Source of the DNA: Bacteroidales bacterium
Lineage (GTDB): Bacteria; Bacteroidota; Bacteroidia; Bacteroidales; Muribaculaceae
Direction: 5' to 3'
Assembly (NCBI GenBank): GCA_014800525.1
Contig: JAAVFV010000018.1
Coordinates: 104,719-156,126, forward strand
Length of the DNA: 51,408 bases
The position numbers were made by a program, and so were the translations under genes. Numbering within the stretch: position 1 is the stretch's first letter; each line of letters starts with the position of its first letter. Below the pieces are notes generated by a model. The model ran no database searches and was not told the origin of the DNA. It worked only from the letters and a program-made list of their open reading frames with translations. This document shows, piece by piece, positions 33,086 through 44,085 of the stretch.

Positions 33086-33316
33086 TCAGTCTACCTTTAC
33101 GCGATAGACCTCGATGCATGCGTCCGGACAAACCCAGGCGCAGGAACAGCATCCGGTACAGTTCTCGGGATTAGACATATATGCGTAATGGTAACCGCGG
33201 TCGTTTACCTCCTGGGGTTGCAACGACAACGTATTGGTAGGACACGCCACCACACACAAATTACATCCCTTGCATCTCTCGACATTTACCGTAATCGCTC
33301 CTCTAACTTTTGCCAT
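33086..33316 (-). CDS. 2-oxoacid:ferredoxin oxidoreductase, ferredoxin-type delta subunit
   Basis: A 76-residue protein with two 4Fe-4S motifs: CKGCNLCVVACP (residues about 14-25) and CTGCCSCAWVCP (about 53-64). It begins MAKVRGAITVNVERC. It carries electrons from the catalytic core to soluble ferredoxin and is the first gene of the operon, ahead of alpha, beta and gamma. Confidence 0.93.
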   Translation of the reverse strand: MAKVRGAITVNVERCKGCNLCVVACPTNTLSLQPQEVNDRGYHYAYMSNPENCTGCCSCAWVCPDACIEVYRVKVD

Positions 33317-33699
33317 TGTGTTAAGTTGTTACTGTGTTGAGCTTATTCCGTCGTCATACCGCGCGCTCGCGGCATGAGGCCTTTGATAATTTCGCACATG
33401 AAGTCTTCCCCAATCCCGGGGACTCCGACTTACACTGCAAATATAACATAATTTTTTCGTTGGCTATCCCGGTTTATATATGTTTTTAAACATCAATCCG
33501 ACTTTTTGTTATTTCTATATTTCCCCTTTCGGGGTTTTCCGGTCTCCTCACCCCTTTTTGCTTTCTTCCTGGCCGGATTTTATCAGGATTGCGCAATTTT
33601 GTCAATAATGTGCTATCTAAACTGTATAAACATATCTAAGATAAACCGGATGGGGCCTGAGATCCCATCCGGCTTATTTCTCCCGACTATCTCTCCACT
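33317..33699. other. Intergenic region: promoter and leader of the oxidoreductase operon, end of the Sir2 gene
   Basis: No gene is seen in 383 bp. A minus-strand -7 box TATATTTG lies at 33445-33438, giving a GC-richer leader of about 110 nt before the ferredoxin subunit; it contains small stem-loops (CCGCG-CGCT-CGCGG). No matching -33 box is seen. From about 33500 the sequence is T-rich and otherwise featureless up to the Sir2 terminator. Confidence 0.5.
33646..33672 (-). terminator. Terminator of the Sir2 gene
   Basis: CCGGATGGG (33646-33654) pairs with CCCATCCGG (33664-33672); read on the reverse strand it is followed by TTTATCTTAG. It lies 28 nt past the Sir2 stop. Confidence 0.75.
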
Positions 33700-34392
33700 T
33701 TATTTCTCAAGGATTTCCCGGAGTTCGCGCAGTCCCCTGCTTGCCGTGGCTTTTATCACATGAACATCCGGAATCCCTGCTGTCGATGCCGGATTGGGAT
33801 CGATATAATACACAGGCACCCCGGGACGGACATAATGGAGAAGCCCCGCTGCGGGATATACCACAAGCGATGTGCCGATCACCACGAAGATATCAGCCAC
33901 CCTCACAATATCGATTGCCTCCTCTATGGCCGGAACAGCCTCCTGGAAGAATACTATATGCGGGCGCATCAGATCGCCATTGCGTCCGCGCGTGGCCGGT
34001 GTGGTATCAAGATGTTCGATATCCAGACTCTCTATATAGTCGGGATCGGATATAGACCGGATCTTCATCAATTCTCCATGGAGATGGAGGATTTTGCTTG
34101 ATCCGGCCCGCTCATGGAGATCATCGACGTTCTGAGTGATTACATAGACATCATAGTCTTTCTCAAGTTCGACAAGAATTCTATGGGCCTCATTGGGTTG
34201 GGCATTTATCAGCTGGTGACGCCGTTCATTATAGAATTTATGCACAAGCTCGGGATTCGCACGGAATCCATCTGCCGATGCCACCTGCATCACAGGATAA
34301 TTCTCCCATAGACCATCCGCATCACGGAATGTGCGGATTCCACTCTCGGCGCTGATGCCGGCACCGGTGGATACCACTAATTTTGGTTTCAT
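33700..34392 (-). CDS. cobB: NAD-dependent protein deacylase (Sir2/CobB family), zinc cysteines absent
   Basis: A 230-residue sirtuin from the ATG at 34392 (MKPKLVVSTGAGISAESGIR); 15 residues of an upstream extension are not conserved. NAD-binding GAGISAESGIRTFRDADGLW, catalytic His in ILHLHGEL, TQNVDDLHERAG and RPHIVFFQEAVP are present. FYNERR retains the Tyr and Arg that in E. coli CobB and human SIRT5 recognise acidic acyl groups, so desuccinylase activity is possible. The segment between HGEL and RPHIVFF has no cysteine, so the usual structural zinc site is missing. It removes acyl groups from lysines in the cytosol, using NAD. Confidence 0.9.
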   Translation of the reverse strand: MKPKLVVSTGAGISAESGIRTFRDADGLWENYPVMQVASADGFRANPELVHKFYNERRHQLINAQPNEAHRILVELEKDYDVYVITQNVDDLHERAGSSKILHLHGELMKIRSISDPDYIESLDIEHLDTTPATRGRNGDLMRPHIVFFQEAVPAIEEAIDIVRVADIFVVIGTSLVVYPAAGLLHYVRPGVPVYYIDPNPASTAGIPDVHVIKATASRGLRELREILEK

Positions 34393-34591
34393 TTTCAATA
34401 GTTTTATATCTCGAGTTTTATATCTCGCAAGTCTCACCTCTTGTTACGTCGATGGTGGTTAACCGAGAAAATCAACTCCATATGGTCTACCTTATGGATT
34501 AGGTGAACCTAATTACAAATATACTATTTAATTTTTAACTTTACCGATGGCTTAATGTTATTAAAAGTAAAGACACAATTAAAGGATACAT

Positions 34592-35365
34592 ATGAAAAAC
34601 ATAGTTATTATGGGGGCCTCTTCAGGAATAGGCCTCGCCCTTGCGGAAGCTTTGGCAAAAGGAGGTTTACGTTTAGGATTGGCGGCACGTCGCACGGAAC
34701 CCCTCCACGAACTCGCACGCCGTTATCCCGATCAGATAGAATATTCTTCGATTGATGTGAGCGATTCGGATGCACCGGTGAAATTACGTGAGCTGATCAC
34801 CCGTCTTGGAGGAATGGATCTCTATTTCCACGCTGCAGGAATCGGCTTCATGAATCCCGAGCTGAATCCAGAAGTGGAACGCAAGATGGTAATGACCAAT
34901 GCGGTCGGTTTTTCGGTATGTCTGAGTGAGGCTTATAATTATTTCCGTTCGAAGGGTGGAAAGGGCCAGATAGCTGCTCTGACTTCTGTGGCCGGCACCA
35001 AGGGGATTGGAGATATGGCCGCTTATTCCTCCTCAAAGGCATTCGACCAGACCTATATGACGGCTCTGCGCCAGTTGGCTCATGCCGAGGGACTTGATCT
35101 CACACTCACCGACATCCGTCCGGGATGGATACGTACCCCGCTGCTTGAAAGCGATAAGACTTACCCCATGGAGATGACTATCGAAGAGGTATTGCCTCAG
35201 ATTCTTCAGGCTGTGGTGGAGAAGAAATCGGTGGCTGTGATCGGATGGAAATGGAATCTTACGGTAGGTGCATGGCGCATGCTTCCCAATGCTCTCTGGA
35301 CACGTATGCATATCAAGATGCAAAAGGATAAGGATGAAGCTGCTAAGGAGGAATCTTCAGAATAA
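34592..35365 (+). CDS. Short-chain dehydrogenase/reductase
   Basis: A 257-residue Rossmann-fold protein. NAD(P) motif MGASSGIGLALAEALAK is at the N-terminus; ARRTEPL after the second strand suggests NADP preference. NAG-like HAAGIGFM, the catalytic serine near ALTSVAGTKG and YSSSKAFDQ (YxxxK) are present. DIRPGWIRTPLL follows. The C-terminus is charged and possibly amphipathic (HIKMQKDKDEAAKEESSE). Substrate is unknown; close relatives in gut Bacteroidales are unassigned oxidoreductases. It is divergent from Sir2. Confidence 0.88.
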   Translation: MKNIVIMGASSGIGLALAEALAKGGLRLGLAARRTEPLHELARRYPDQIEYSSIDVSDSDAPVKLRELITRLGGMDLYFHAAGIGFMNPELNPEVERKMVMTNAVGFSVCLSEAYNYFRSKGGKGQIAALTSVAGTKGIGDMAAYSSSKAFDQTYMTALRQLAHAEGLDLTLTDIRPGWIRTPLLESDKTYPMEMTIEEVLPQILQAVVEKKSVAVIGWKWNLTVGAWRMLPNALWTRMHIKMQKDKDEAAKEESSE

Positions 35366-35425
35366 GACAAGTAAGTGATTGTCCGGCTCACCGGGTTATC
35401 CGCCCATCCGGACTAATAAAAACAA

Positions 35426-35454
35426 AGAGGCTGCGCTCTGAGAGCGCAGCCTCT
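35426..35454. terminator. Bidirectional terminator between the SDR gene and gap
   Basis: AGAGGCTGCGCTCT (13 bp paired), loop GA, and its complement AGAGCGCAGCCTCT form a tight hairpin between two convergent genes, 60 nt past the SDR stop and 23 nt from the gap stop. Confidence 0.88.
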
Positions 35455-35477
35455 AATGTTACTGTTTAGTTCGCGGA

Positions 35478-36803
<1,326 letters not shown>

Positions 36804-37241
36804 ATGGGAAAATTTATCGAGGATTTTAAGGCTTTCGCCCTCAAGGGTAACGTGATTGACATGGCTGTCGGTGTAATCGTCGGCGGTGCTTTCGGTAAGA
36901 TCGTTACCTCGCTGGTCAATGACATCATCATGCCGGTCATCGCTCTCTGCACAGGTTCTGCCAATTTCACCGACCTAAAGGCTGTCCTCAAACCTGAAGA
37001 GGTGGATGCCGCCACCGGTGAGGTGCTCCGTGAGGCCGTAACTTTCAATTACGGTATGTTCATCCAGAACATCGTCGATTTCTTAATCATCGCTCTCTGT
37101 ATCTTCATGGCTCTCCGATACACCATGAAGTTCATGAAGAAGGAGGAGAAGGTGGAAGAGGAAGCTCCCGCTCCCGAGCCTACTAAGGAGGAAGTGCTCC
37201 TCACAGAAATCCGCGATCTCCTTAAGGATCAGCAGAAATAA
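36804..37241 (+). CDS. mscL: Large-conductance mechanosensitive channel
   Basis: A 145-residue protein, the usual length. KFIEDFKAFALKGNVIDMAV and GVIVGGAFGKIVTSLVNDII make the N-terminal helix and the pore-lining TM1, with the small-residue pattern that packs the pentameric gate; YGMFIQNIVDFLIIALCIFM forms TM2; the charged C-terminal helix is EEEAPAPEPTKEEVLLTEIR. It opens on membrane tension to release solutes after hypo-osmotic shock. It ends before a hairpin that lies within the convergent mfd 3' end. Confidence 0.97.
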   Translation: MGKFIEDFKAFALKGNVIDMAVGVIVGGAFGKIVTSLVNDIIMPVIALCTGSANFTDLKAVLKPEEVDAATGEVLREAVTFNYGMFIQNIVDFLIIALCIFMALRYTMKFMKKEEKVEEEAPAPEPTKEEVLLTEIRDLLKDQQK

Positions 37242-37267
37242 TAGATTTCTTTTTATTAAGACTTTAT

Positions 37268-37303
37268 AAAAAGAGGAAGGCATTCAGACGCCTTCCTCTT
37301 TTT
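37268..37303. terminator. Bidirectional terminator overlapping the mfd 3' end
   Basis: AAAAAGAGGAAGGC (37268-37281) and GCCTTCCTCTTTTT (37290-37303) form a perfect 14-bp stem with flanking T-run on the forward strand. The right arm codes for the last residues of Mfd (about KEEG), and the mfd stop codon lies in the loop. Confidence 0.9.
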
Positions 37304-40300
37304 CCATTTCTGTCAGTATCCGCAGGGCTTCCGAGACACCATCCACTTTTTCAACCACCATCAGCCGTCGGCCATTAGTCTCCTTCAGATTACACCGCGT
37401 CATATTGGCCTGCATCCAGCCCAATACCTTTCCGAATGCCCGGCTCTGATAGTAGGCTTTATTATCATCGCCCACAAAATAGGCGCGGAGTCTTCCTCCT
37501 TTGAGCACGATGCGCTCTATTCCCAGCCGTTTGGCTGCCATACGCAGCGGCACCACGCGAATGAGTTCTTCCGTGGTCGGCGGAATAGCTCCGAATCTAT
37601 CGCGTAATTGTGTCCGGAATTCCTCAATCTGCCCGGGTCGCTCCATATTGTCAAGCTGACGGTAGAGTGTGATTCGTTCATTTTCCTGAGGCACATAATC
37701 CGGGGGTAGCCGCAGTTCAAGATCACTCTCCACTGTCACGTCTGCCGTGAATTCCTCTTCTGATCCTGCGCTCAGATCGGTGAATGTGTCGCCGAATTCC
37801 TCTGTCTTCAATTCCGTCACTGCTTCCTTCAATATCTTCTGATAGGCTTCATATCCCAGATCGGCTATAAAGCCGCTCTGCTCTGCACCGAGAAGATTTC
37901 CGGCACCACGAATGTCAAGATCCTGCATGGCGATATGAATGCCTGAGCCGAGATCGCTGAAGCTTTCTATGGCTTGAAGTCGGCGACGAGCCACGGGAGT
38001 GAGTGGCAACCCCGGAGGCACCAGAAGATAGCAGAAAGCTTTACGGTTGCTGCGGCCGACACGCCCACGCAACTGATGAAGCTCGCTCAAACCGAATGCA
38101 TGGGCGTTATTCACCAGAATCGTATTCACATTGGGCATGTCAATGCCATTCTCCACAATGGTGGTCGACAACAATACGTCGTAATCATGCGCTGCGAAAT
38201 CCAGAATCCCCTGTTCCACTTTCTCCGGAGGCATCTGCCCATGGATGGTGACAATCCTGACTCCGGGCACAACCCTGCGTAGTGTCTCCTCGATATGGGC
38301 CAGATTCTCTATGCGGTTGGAAATGAAGAACACCTGCCCGTTGCGGCTCAGTTCGAAATTCACAGCCTCCGCAATCACTTCCTCATCGAAACTGCTCACA
38401 TTAGTCATCACGGGATGACGATTGGCCGGCGGAGTGGTGAGCGAACTAAGGTCGCGGGCTCCCATAAGCGAGAACTGAAGAGTTCGCGGTATCGGGGTAG
38501 CGCTCATCGTGAGCGTATCCACATTCACCTTCATCTGCTTTAGTTTCTCTTTGACAGCCACTCCGAATTTCTGTTCCTCATCAACTATTAACAGACCAAG
38601 ATCCTTGAATTTGACACTCTTACCGATAATCTTATGCGTGCCGATAAGGATATCCACCTTTCCGGCCTCCAGGTCGGCCAGTATCTGCTTCACTTCTTTC
38701 GGTTTCCGGGCACGTGAAAGGAATTCCACCCTTACCGGGAGATCCTTGAGGCGATCGGCAAATGTGCGGTAATGTTGCATGGCCAACACCGTAGTCGGCA
38801 CCAGTACGGCGGTCTGCTTCGAATCTGCCGCTGCCTTGAAGGCCGCACGCACAGCGAGTTCGGTCTTGCCGAATCCCACATCGCCACATATCAGACGATC
38901 CATAGGCTTGGGCGATTCCATATCGGCCTTGATGGCAGCTGTGGCCTTCATCTGATCGGGGGTATCCTCATAGATAAAGCTGGCTTCGAGTTCCTGCTGC
39001 AGATAGGTGTCGGGTTGGAAAGCATGACCTTTTTCCTCACGGCGAGCCGCATAGAGCTTGATCAGATCGCGGGCGATATCCTTGAGTTTACTCTTGGTCT
39101 TGTCCTTTAGCTTATTCCAGGCACCGGTGCCGAGTTTATTGATTTTCGGTGCCACGCCATCCTTACCCCTATATTTAGAAAGTTTATGTAACCCATGGAT
39201 ACTCACCAGAATCATATCATCATTCTGATAGAGCAGTTTTATCATCTCCTGAGTCTGACCATTCACATCCGTGCGGACCAAACCACCGAAGCGGCCGATT
39301 CCGTGATCGATATGAACTATGTAATCGCCTACTTCGATCTGATTCAATTCCTTGAGGGAGAGAGCTAATTTCCCACTCCGGGCGCGTTCGCTGCGAAGAC
39401 TGTATTTATGGAAGCGGTCGAAAATCTGATGATCGGTGAAATAACATATCTTAGCTCCGTTGTCGACAAATCCTTCATGAATGGTGGCGTCCACCGGTTC
39501 GAAACGGATATCATCCCCCCTGTCTTCAAAGATAGTGCGGAGACGGTCGGTCTGATAGGCCGAATCGCTTAAGATAAGAATTTTATATCCCCTCGACAGG
39601 AAATCTTTAAAGCTATCGGCAATCAGAGTGAAGTTCTTATGATAGAGAGCCTGCGGCGGACAATCGAAATCAATCACTGTATCTGTCGGGAAATCGCCCT
39701 CGGTGGTGCCGGCTCCGATCTTTATCAGCTTCATTGCCTGCCAGCGGGTGGAGAAGTCGGAAAAATCCACCACCTTTTTCATTGCCTCCGCATCTCCTTC
39801 TCCTGTGATGGCGGCTGATTCGGAGAATGTCTCTTCAGTCACGGCCTTCACTCTCCCCTCCACATAGGCAGGAGAGGTGGCGACTACAGGTGTCGTCTCT
39901 CCCATATATTCCAGCAGAGATATTCCCTCCTCGCCTCCCTCGGAAGCTCCGGGAGCCACAATGCTGATATGGTCGTGACGGCTCTCGCTCAGCTGAGTCT
40001 CGACATTAAAGCTTCTGATGGAGTCGATTTCATCATCAAAGAAGTCGATTCGGTAAGGGAGCTCATGGGAATAGGCATAGACATCCACAATCGAACCGCG
40101 TCGGGCAAACTGTCCCGGCTCGTAGACATATTCCGTCTCGGAGAAGCCGAGTTCACGCAAAGCCATCACGAGTTCCGAAAGGAGCATCTTCTTCCCTTTC
40201 TTCACCTCAATGGTATGGCGGGTGAAGTCTGACCGTCCCACCACCTTCTCCGCTATAGCTTCAGGATAAGTGACGACATATCTGAGCGCCTTGTCACCAC

Positions 40301-40640
40301 GGGCTATGGCATCAAGGGTCTCTGTACGCAGGATCTGTTGCGGAGGGTCAGGCTGCCCATAGCGGATGGCCCGGCGGTATCCGCTCGGAAAGATCGCAAC
40401 GCTCTCTGGCCCGGAGATCTGGCGCAGGTCGTTATAGATATATCCCGCAGCATCAAGGTCATCTGCCACTACCAATGCCGGCCCTCCTTTAAGGCGCAGG
40501 CAACTCAGCAACATAGCCGGGGCGCTTCCCGAAAGTCCTCCGAGGCGTATCCGTCGGGCTGTTTTCTTCGCTATTGCCTTCTCCACGGACTCCAGCCTCG
40601 CTTTGCTGCAGAATCCTTCCGCTGCTTCCCTGATGGTCAT
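37284..40640 (-). CDS. mfd: Transcription-repair coupling factor
   Basis: A 1118-residue protein close to the family norm. The N-terminal UvrB-like region (about 1-340), the CarD-like RNA-polymerase-interacting domain around YIVHIDHGIGRFGGLVR (about 440-500), then the RecA-like translocase: Walker A ICGDVGFGKTELAVRAAF near residue 595, DEEQ box VDEEQKFGVAVKEKL, helicase SATPIPRTL and the C-terminal helicase motif ENGIDMPNVNTILV. The final TRCF domain includes TLYRQLDNMERPGQIEEF. It removes stalled RNA polymerase from damaged DNA and recruits UvrA. It lies 19 nt after the S41 protease gene, so co-transcription is likely. Confidence 0.97.
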   Translation of the reverse strand: MTIREAAEGFCSKARLESVEKAIAKKTARRIRLGGLSGSAPAMLLSCLRLKGGPALVVADDLDAAGYIYNDLRQISGPESVAIFPSGYRRAIRYGQPDPPQQILRTETLDAIARGDKALRYVVTYPEAIAEKVVGRSDFTRHTIEVKKGKKMLLSELVMALRELGFSETEYVYEPGQFARRGSIVDVYAYSHELPYRIDFFDDEIDSIRSFNVETQLSESRHDHISIVAPGASEGGEEGISLLEYMGETTPVVATSPAYVEGRVKAVTEETFSESAAITGEGDAEAMKKVVDFSDFSTRWQAMKLIKIGAGTTEGDFPTDTVIDFDCPPQALYHKNFTLIADSFKDFLSRGYKILILSDSAYQTDRLRTIFEDRGDDIRFEPVDATIHEGFVDNGAKICYFTDHQIFDRFHKYSLRSERARSGKLALSLKELNQIEVGDYIVHIDHGIGRFGGLVRTDVNGQTQEMIKLLYQNDDMILVSIHGLHKLSKYRGKDGVAPKINKLGTGAWNKLKDKTKSKLKDIARDLIKLYAARREEKGHAFQPDTYLQQELEASFIYEDTPDQMKATAAIKADMESPKPMDRLICGDVGFGKTELAVRAAFKAAADSKQTAVLVPTTVLAMQHYRTFADRLKDLPVRVEFLSRARKPKEVKQILADLEAGKVDILIGTHKIIGKSVKFKDLGLLIVDEEQKFGVAVKEKLKQMKVNVDTLTMSATPIPRTLQFSLMGARDLSSLTTPPANRHPVMTNVSSFDEEVIAEAVNFELSRNGQVFFISNRIENLAHIEETLRRVVPGVRIVTIHGQMPPEKVEQGILDFAAHDYDVLLSTTIVENGIDMPNVNTILVNNAHAFGLSELHQLRGRVGRSNRKAFCYLLVPPGLPLTPVARRRLQAIESFSDLGSGIHIAMQDLDIRGAGNLLGAEQSGFIADLGYEAYQKILKEAVTELKTEEFGDTFTDLSAGSEEEFTADVTVESDLELRLPPDYVPQENERITLYRQLDNMERPGQIEEFRTQLRDRFGAIPPTTEELIRVVPLRMAAKRLGIERIVLKGGRLRAYFVGDDNKAYYQSRAFGKVLGWMQANMTRCNLKETNGRRLMVVEKVDGVSEALRILTEMEKEEGV

Positions 40641-40659
40641 CTTCTATCTCCTTTCTTTT

Positions 40660-42420
40660 TCATTTCTTACCGGCCGGGCCTTTGGCTTTTGACTTAGCCT
40701 TACCGGCCGCCCCCTTCTCCGGAGTTCCCTTTCCTTTCCCGGTGGTGGCGGTTCCGGGATGGAGAATGGAATTATATAGTTCCGGATTCTCAAGGATATC
40801 CACCGCTGTGGCAAAGGCCTTGTCGGTCTGAAGCTCGTAGGCGGTCTTTCCGGCTTCGTAATAATAGCGGCTCACAATCTCCGCGCCCAGATATTCCTCT
40901 ATCTGCTTCCGATGTGTATCGAGATCTTTATCCAGATTATGGGTGAGAAGTGTGGCGAGGGTATCGATCCGCGCTTTTACCTCAGGATTCATATATCCTT
41001 CCGCCTCCGCCGTGGTGCGTAGCGTGGAAATCATCTCCTCGCATGCTTTGTCATATTTGAAACGTGTCGGATCAATGCTCTTCTTAAAATCGGCATATAC
41101 CGAATCACTGATCACAAACTCTTCCCCACGTGCTATGGAGGGATGCTCGGCGGCAAACTTTGTGGCATAGTCGAATGCCCAGTTATCGCGCACTATATTA
41201 TAGACAATACGCGTGGGCTGCCCCCAGTTGATCGTGGTGTCGGGCCGCAGACCTCCTCCGTCACGTACCTCCCGACCACCGGCCGTATGGAACACATTGG
41301 TAAGACTATCCGGCACTCTTGCCACCGACCCGTCCGGATTGCGGTGAGAATAGTCCAGGGCCTGCACCAACCGTCCGGAAGGAATATAATATTTAGCCAC
41401 TGTGATCTTAAGCAATCCCGAGAAGGGTAACGGCCGTGTGCTCTGCACCAATCCCTTACCGAAACTACGATTCCCGACCAATACGGCGCGATCAAGGTCC
41501 TGAAGGGCACCGGCTGTGATTTCTGAGGAGGAGGCGGTGCCACCATCAATCAGGACAGCTAACGGTATGTCCGGGAAGAGGGGTTCACGGGTGGTCTTAT
41601 AGGTCTTCTCATTGGAGGCATCGCGATAACGGGTACGGACCACTTCCGTACCTTTCGGCACAAAGTTGCTCACGATATCAATCGCGCTCTCTATCAGTCC
41701 TCCTCCATTACCACGAAGGTCGAGAACGATGTTCTTCACTCTCGGGTCTTTTTTGAATTCTTCCAGGGCAGTACGCACCTCGAGCGGAGACTTGTCGATA
41801 AAACCGGTAAGGCGGATATAGCCCGTATTTCCCTTCACGGTATAGTAAGGCACACTGGGCTCCTGAAGCTTACGACGTTCGATATTGACCGTAACGATAC
41901 TGTCCGTGACATAGGGGCGCGCGACGGTTACCTCTACGGAAGTTCCGGCCTGGCCACGCAGAAGTTTGGTCACATCAGCGCTCCCCTTCTGCGAGACATC
42001 CACTGTGTCGACACGCAGGATATGGTCGCCGGCTTTCAAACCTGCAAGCTGGGCCGGAGCTCCTTCCATCGGCTGCGCGATATAGGAACGCCCGTTACGT
42101 TCGATAATATAACTCCCGATTCCACCATATTCCCCGGTGGTCATTCGCTGTAACTGCTCCTGATCGGAAGAATCGTAATATTCCGTATATGGGTCGATTG
42201 TCGACAGAAGCGCATCGATAGCAGCACGCATACTTTCGTCAGGACGTAGGGAATCGACATAATTCATCTCGAGTTCCCTTACGATATCGTTGAAGATATT
42301 GAGATTGCGTGTCAGGGCTGCGTCATGGCTTTTATCAGCTGTCGGAACAGCAGCTGCTGTGATTGTGATGGCACCGGCAATAAGGGCCGGCCCTATTAGT
42401 CGTTTGAAATTACGCATCAT
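40660..42420 (-). CDS. S41 family C-terminal processing protease (CtpA/Prc type)
   Basis: A 586-residue protein from the ATG at 42420, which overlaps the nadB stop; the longer frame upstream runs inside nadB. A signal or anchor helix is KRLIGPALIAGAITITAAA. A PDZ domain (about 85-175) includes YGGIGSYIIERNGRSYIAQP. The catalytic core holds NIVLDLRGNGGGLIESAIDI, the Ser in GGTASSSEITAGAL and the Lys in GNRSFGKGLVQST, the Ser-Lys dyad of Ctp proteases. The last about 30 residues are a Lys/Gly/Ala-rich basic tail. It cleaves damaged or precursor proteins in the periplasm. Confidence 0.93.
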   Translation of the reverse strand: MMRNFKRLIGPALIAGAITITAAAVPTADKSHDAALTRNLNIFNDIVRELEMNYVDSLRPDESMRAAIDALLSTIDPYTEYYDSSDQEQLQRMTTGEYGGIGSYIIERNGRSYIAQPMEGAPAQLAGLKAGDHILRVDTVDVSQKGSADVTKLLRGQAGTSVEVTVARPYVTDSIVTVNIERRKLQEPSVPYYTVKGNTGYIRLTGFIDKSPLEVRTALEEFKKDPRVKNIVLDLRGNGGGLIESAIDIVSNFVPKGTEVVRTRYRDASNEKTYKTTREPLFPDIPLAVLIDGGTASSSEITAGALQDLDRAVLVGNRSFGKGLVQSTRPLPFSGLLKITVAKYYIPSGRLVQALDYSHRNPDGSVARVPDSLTNVFHTAGGREVRDGGGLRPDTTINWGQPTRIVYNIVRDNWAFDYATKFAAEHPSIARGEEFVISDSVYADFKKSIDPTRFKYDKACEEMISTLRTTAEAEGYMNPEVKARIDTLATLLTHNLDKDLDTHRKQIEEYLGAEIVSRYYYEAGKTAYELQTDKAFATAVDILENPELYNSILHPGTATTGKGKGTPEKGAAGKAKSKAKGPAGKK

Positions 42421-44000
42421 TCTGCGGGGGTATTTTTTCGGGGATAGTCCACAGTATAGTGCAGACCCCTGCTTTCCTTGCGCTCCAGGGCCTGGCGCAT
42501 GATCAGATATCCCGTATTGATTAGATTGCGGAGTTCGCAAAGCTGACGTGTCGGTTTGCTCTGGCGGAAGAGCGCCTCTGTCTCCTGATAGAGGATATCA
42601 AGACGGTTCCAGGCACGGCGCAAACGCAGGTCACTCCTCACGATTCCAACGTAATAGCTCATTATCTGGTTCACTTCCTTTTCAGACTGAGTGATGAGAA
42701 CCATCTCCTCGGGATGGGCCGTGCCATGGTCGTCCCATTCCGGCACATCATTACGGAAGTCGTATTCCCCGACATGGGCCAGAGCATGACGGGCCGCCGC
42801 ATCGGCATATACCACAGCCTCAATCAGAGAATTGCTCGCAAGCCGGTTGCCTCCGTGAAGGCCTGTACAACTACATTCACCTATGGCATACAGTCGCGAG
42901 ATACTGCTGCATCCGTTAAGGTCGACCTTGATTCCGCCACAGAGATAATGAGCCGCCGGAGCCACAGGAATCATATCCTTGGTGATATCAATCCCTAAAG
43001 ATAGACATTTCTCATAAATATTTGGAAAATGTCGGCGTGTTTCCTCGGCATCTTTGTGGGTAACATCAAGATAGACATGATCATGGCCATGGAGTTTCAT
43101 CTCCGAATCTATGGCGCGGGCCACGATATCACGCGGTGCAAGAGAGAGACGCGGATCATATCGATGCATGAACTCTTCTCCATTGAGATTCTTCAACACG
43201 GCGCCATAACCGCGCATAGCCTCTGTGATAAGAAACGAGGGACGGTCGCCGGGATGATATAGAGCCGTGGGATGAAACTGTATAAATTCCATGTCCGCCA
43301 CATCTCCTTTTGCACGATACACCATCGCTATGCCGTCGCCCGTGGAAACGAGGGGATTGGTGGTGGTGGTATAGACGGCCCCTACTCCGCCGGTGGCCAT
43401 TACTGTGACCTTAGCCAGATAGGTGTCGATGGCACCGGTTTCCTCGTCAAGCACATATGCCCCATAACAAGTGATGTCGGGTGTGCGACGTGTCACCACT
43501 TTTCCCAGATGATGCTGCGTGATGATTTCAATTGCGAAGCGATGATCAAAGACATCGATGTTAGGATTTCGCTTCACAGCTTCAATAAGCCCACGCTGAA
43601 TTTCAGCCCCTGTATTGTCGGCATGATGCAGGATACGGAATTCCGAGTGGCCCCCCTCGCGATGAAGATCAAATTCTCCATCACTATTGCGGTCGAATTC
43701 CACACCCCAGTTGATCAGTTCGGCAATCTGTTCGGGAGCGTTCTTCACTACCTGCTCCACTGCCGCCGGATCACTCAGCCAGTCGCCGGCCACCATCGTA
43801 TCGTGGATATGCTTATCGAAATCATCCACCTCCAGATTCGTAACCGAGGCCACGCCCCCCTGAGCGAAATTGGTATTGGCCTCTTCAAGGGTGGCCTTAC
43901 AGATGATGGCTACTTTCCCTCCGGCACGGGCCACCTTGAGCGCAAAACTCATTCCGGCGATTCCTGATCCGATCACCAGATAATCATACTTGTAAATCAT
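42417..44000 (-). CDS. nadB: L-aspartate oxidase
   Basis: A 527-residue FAD enzyme. The dinucleotide-binding motif is VIGSGIAGMSFALKVARAGG at the N-terminus; NFAQGGVASVT, REGGHSEFRILHHADNTGAE and HPTALYHPGDRPSFLITEAM are family-specific; APAAHYLCGGIKVD carries the capping-domain arginine region, and ECSCTGLHGGNRLASNSLIE closes the FAD site. It converts aspartate to iminoaspartate for NAD synthesis, using fumarate as acceptor under anaerobic conditions. nadA and nadC are not in the window. The stop overlaps the S41 protease start. Confidence 0.97.
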   Translation of the reverse strand: MIYKYDYLVIGSGIAGMSFALKVARAGGKVAIICKATLEEANTNFAQGGVASVTNLEVDDFDKHIHDTMVAGDWLSDPAAVEQVVKNAPEQIAELINWGVEFDRNSDGEFDLHREGGHSEFRILHHADNTGAEIQRGLIEAVKRNPNIDVFDHRFAIEIITQHHLGKVVTRRTPDITCYGAYVLDEETGAIDTYLAKVTVMATGGVGAVYTTTTNPLVSTGDGIAMVYRAKGDVADMEFIQFHPTALYHPGDRPSFLITEAMRGYGAVLKNLNGEEFMHRYDPRLSLAPRDIVARAIDSEMKLHGHDHVYLDVTHKDAEETRRHFPNIYEKCLSLGIDITKDMIPVAPAAHYLCGGIKVDLNGCSSISRLYAIGECSCTGLHGGNRLASNSLIEAVVYADAAARHALAHVGEYDFRNDVPEWDDHGTAHPEEMVLITQSEKEVNQIMSYYVGIVRSDLRLRRAWNRLDILYQETEALFRQSKPTRQLCELRNLINTGYLIMRQALERKESRGLHYTVDYPRKNTPAE

Positions 44001-44085
44001 CTCTATTGGGTTTTCCTATCTATCTAATTCTTATTATCGGGGATTCACTGCTGAATACCCCGCTTCTCTACCCCACTCCCGATCT

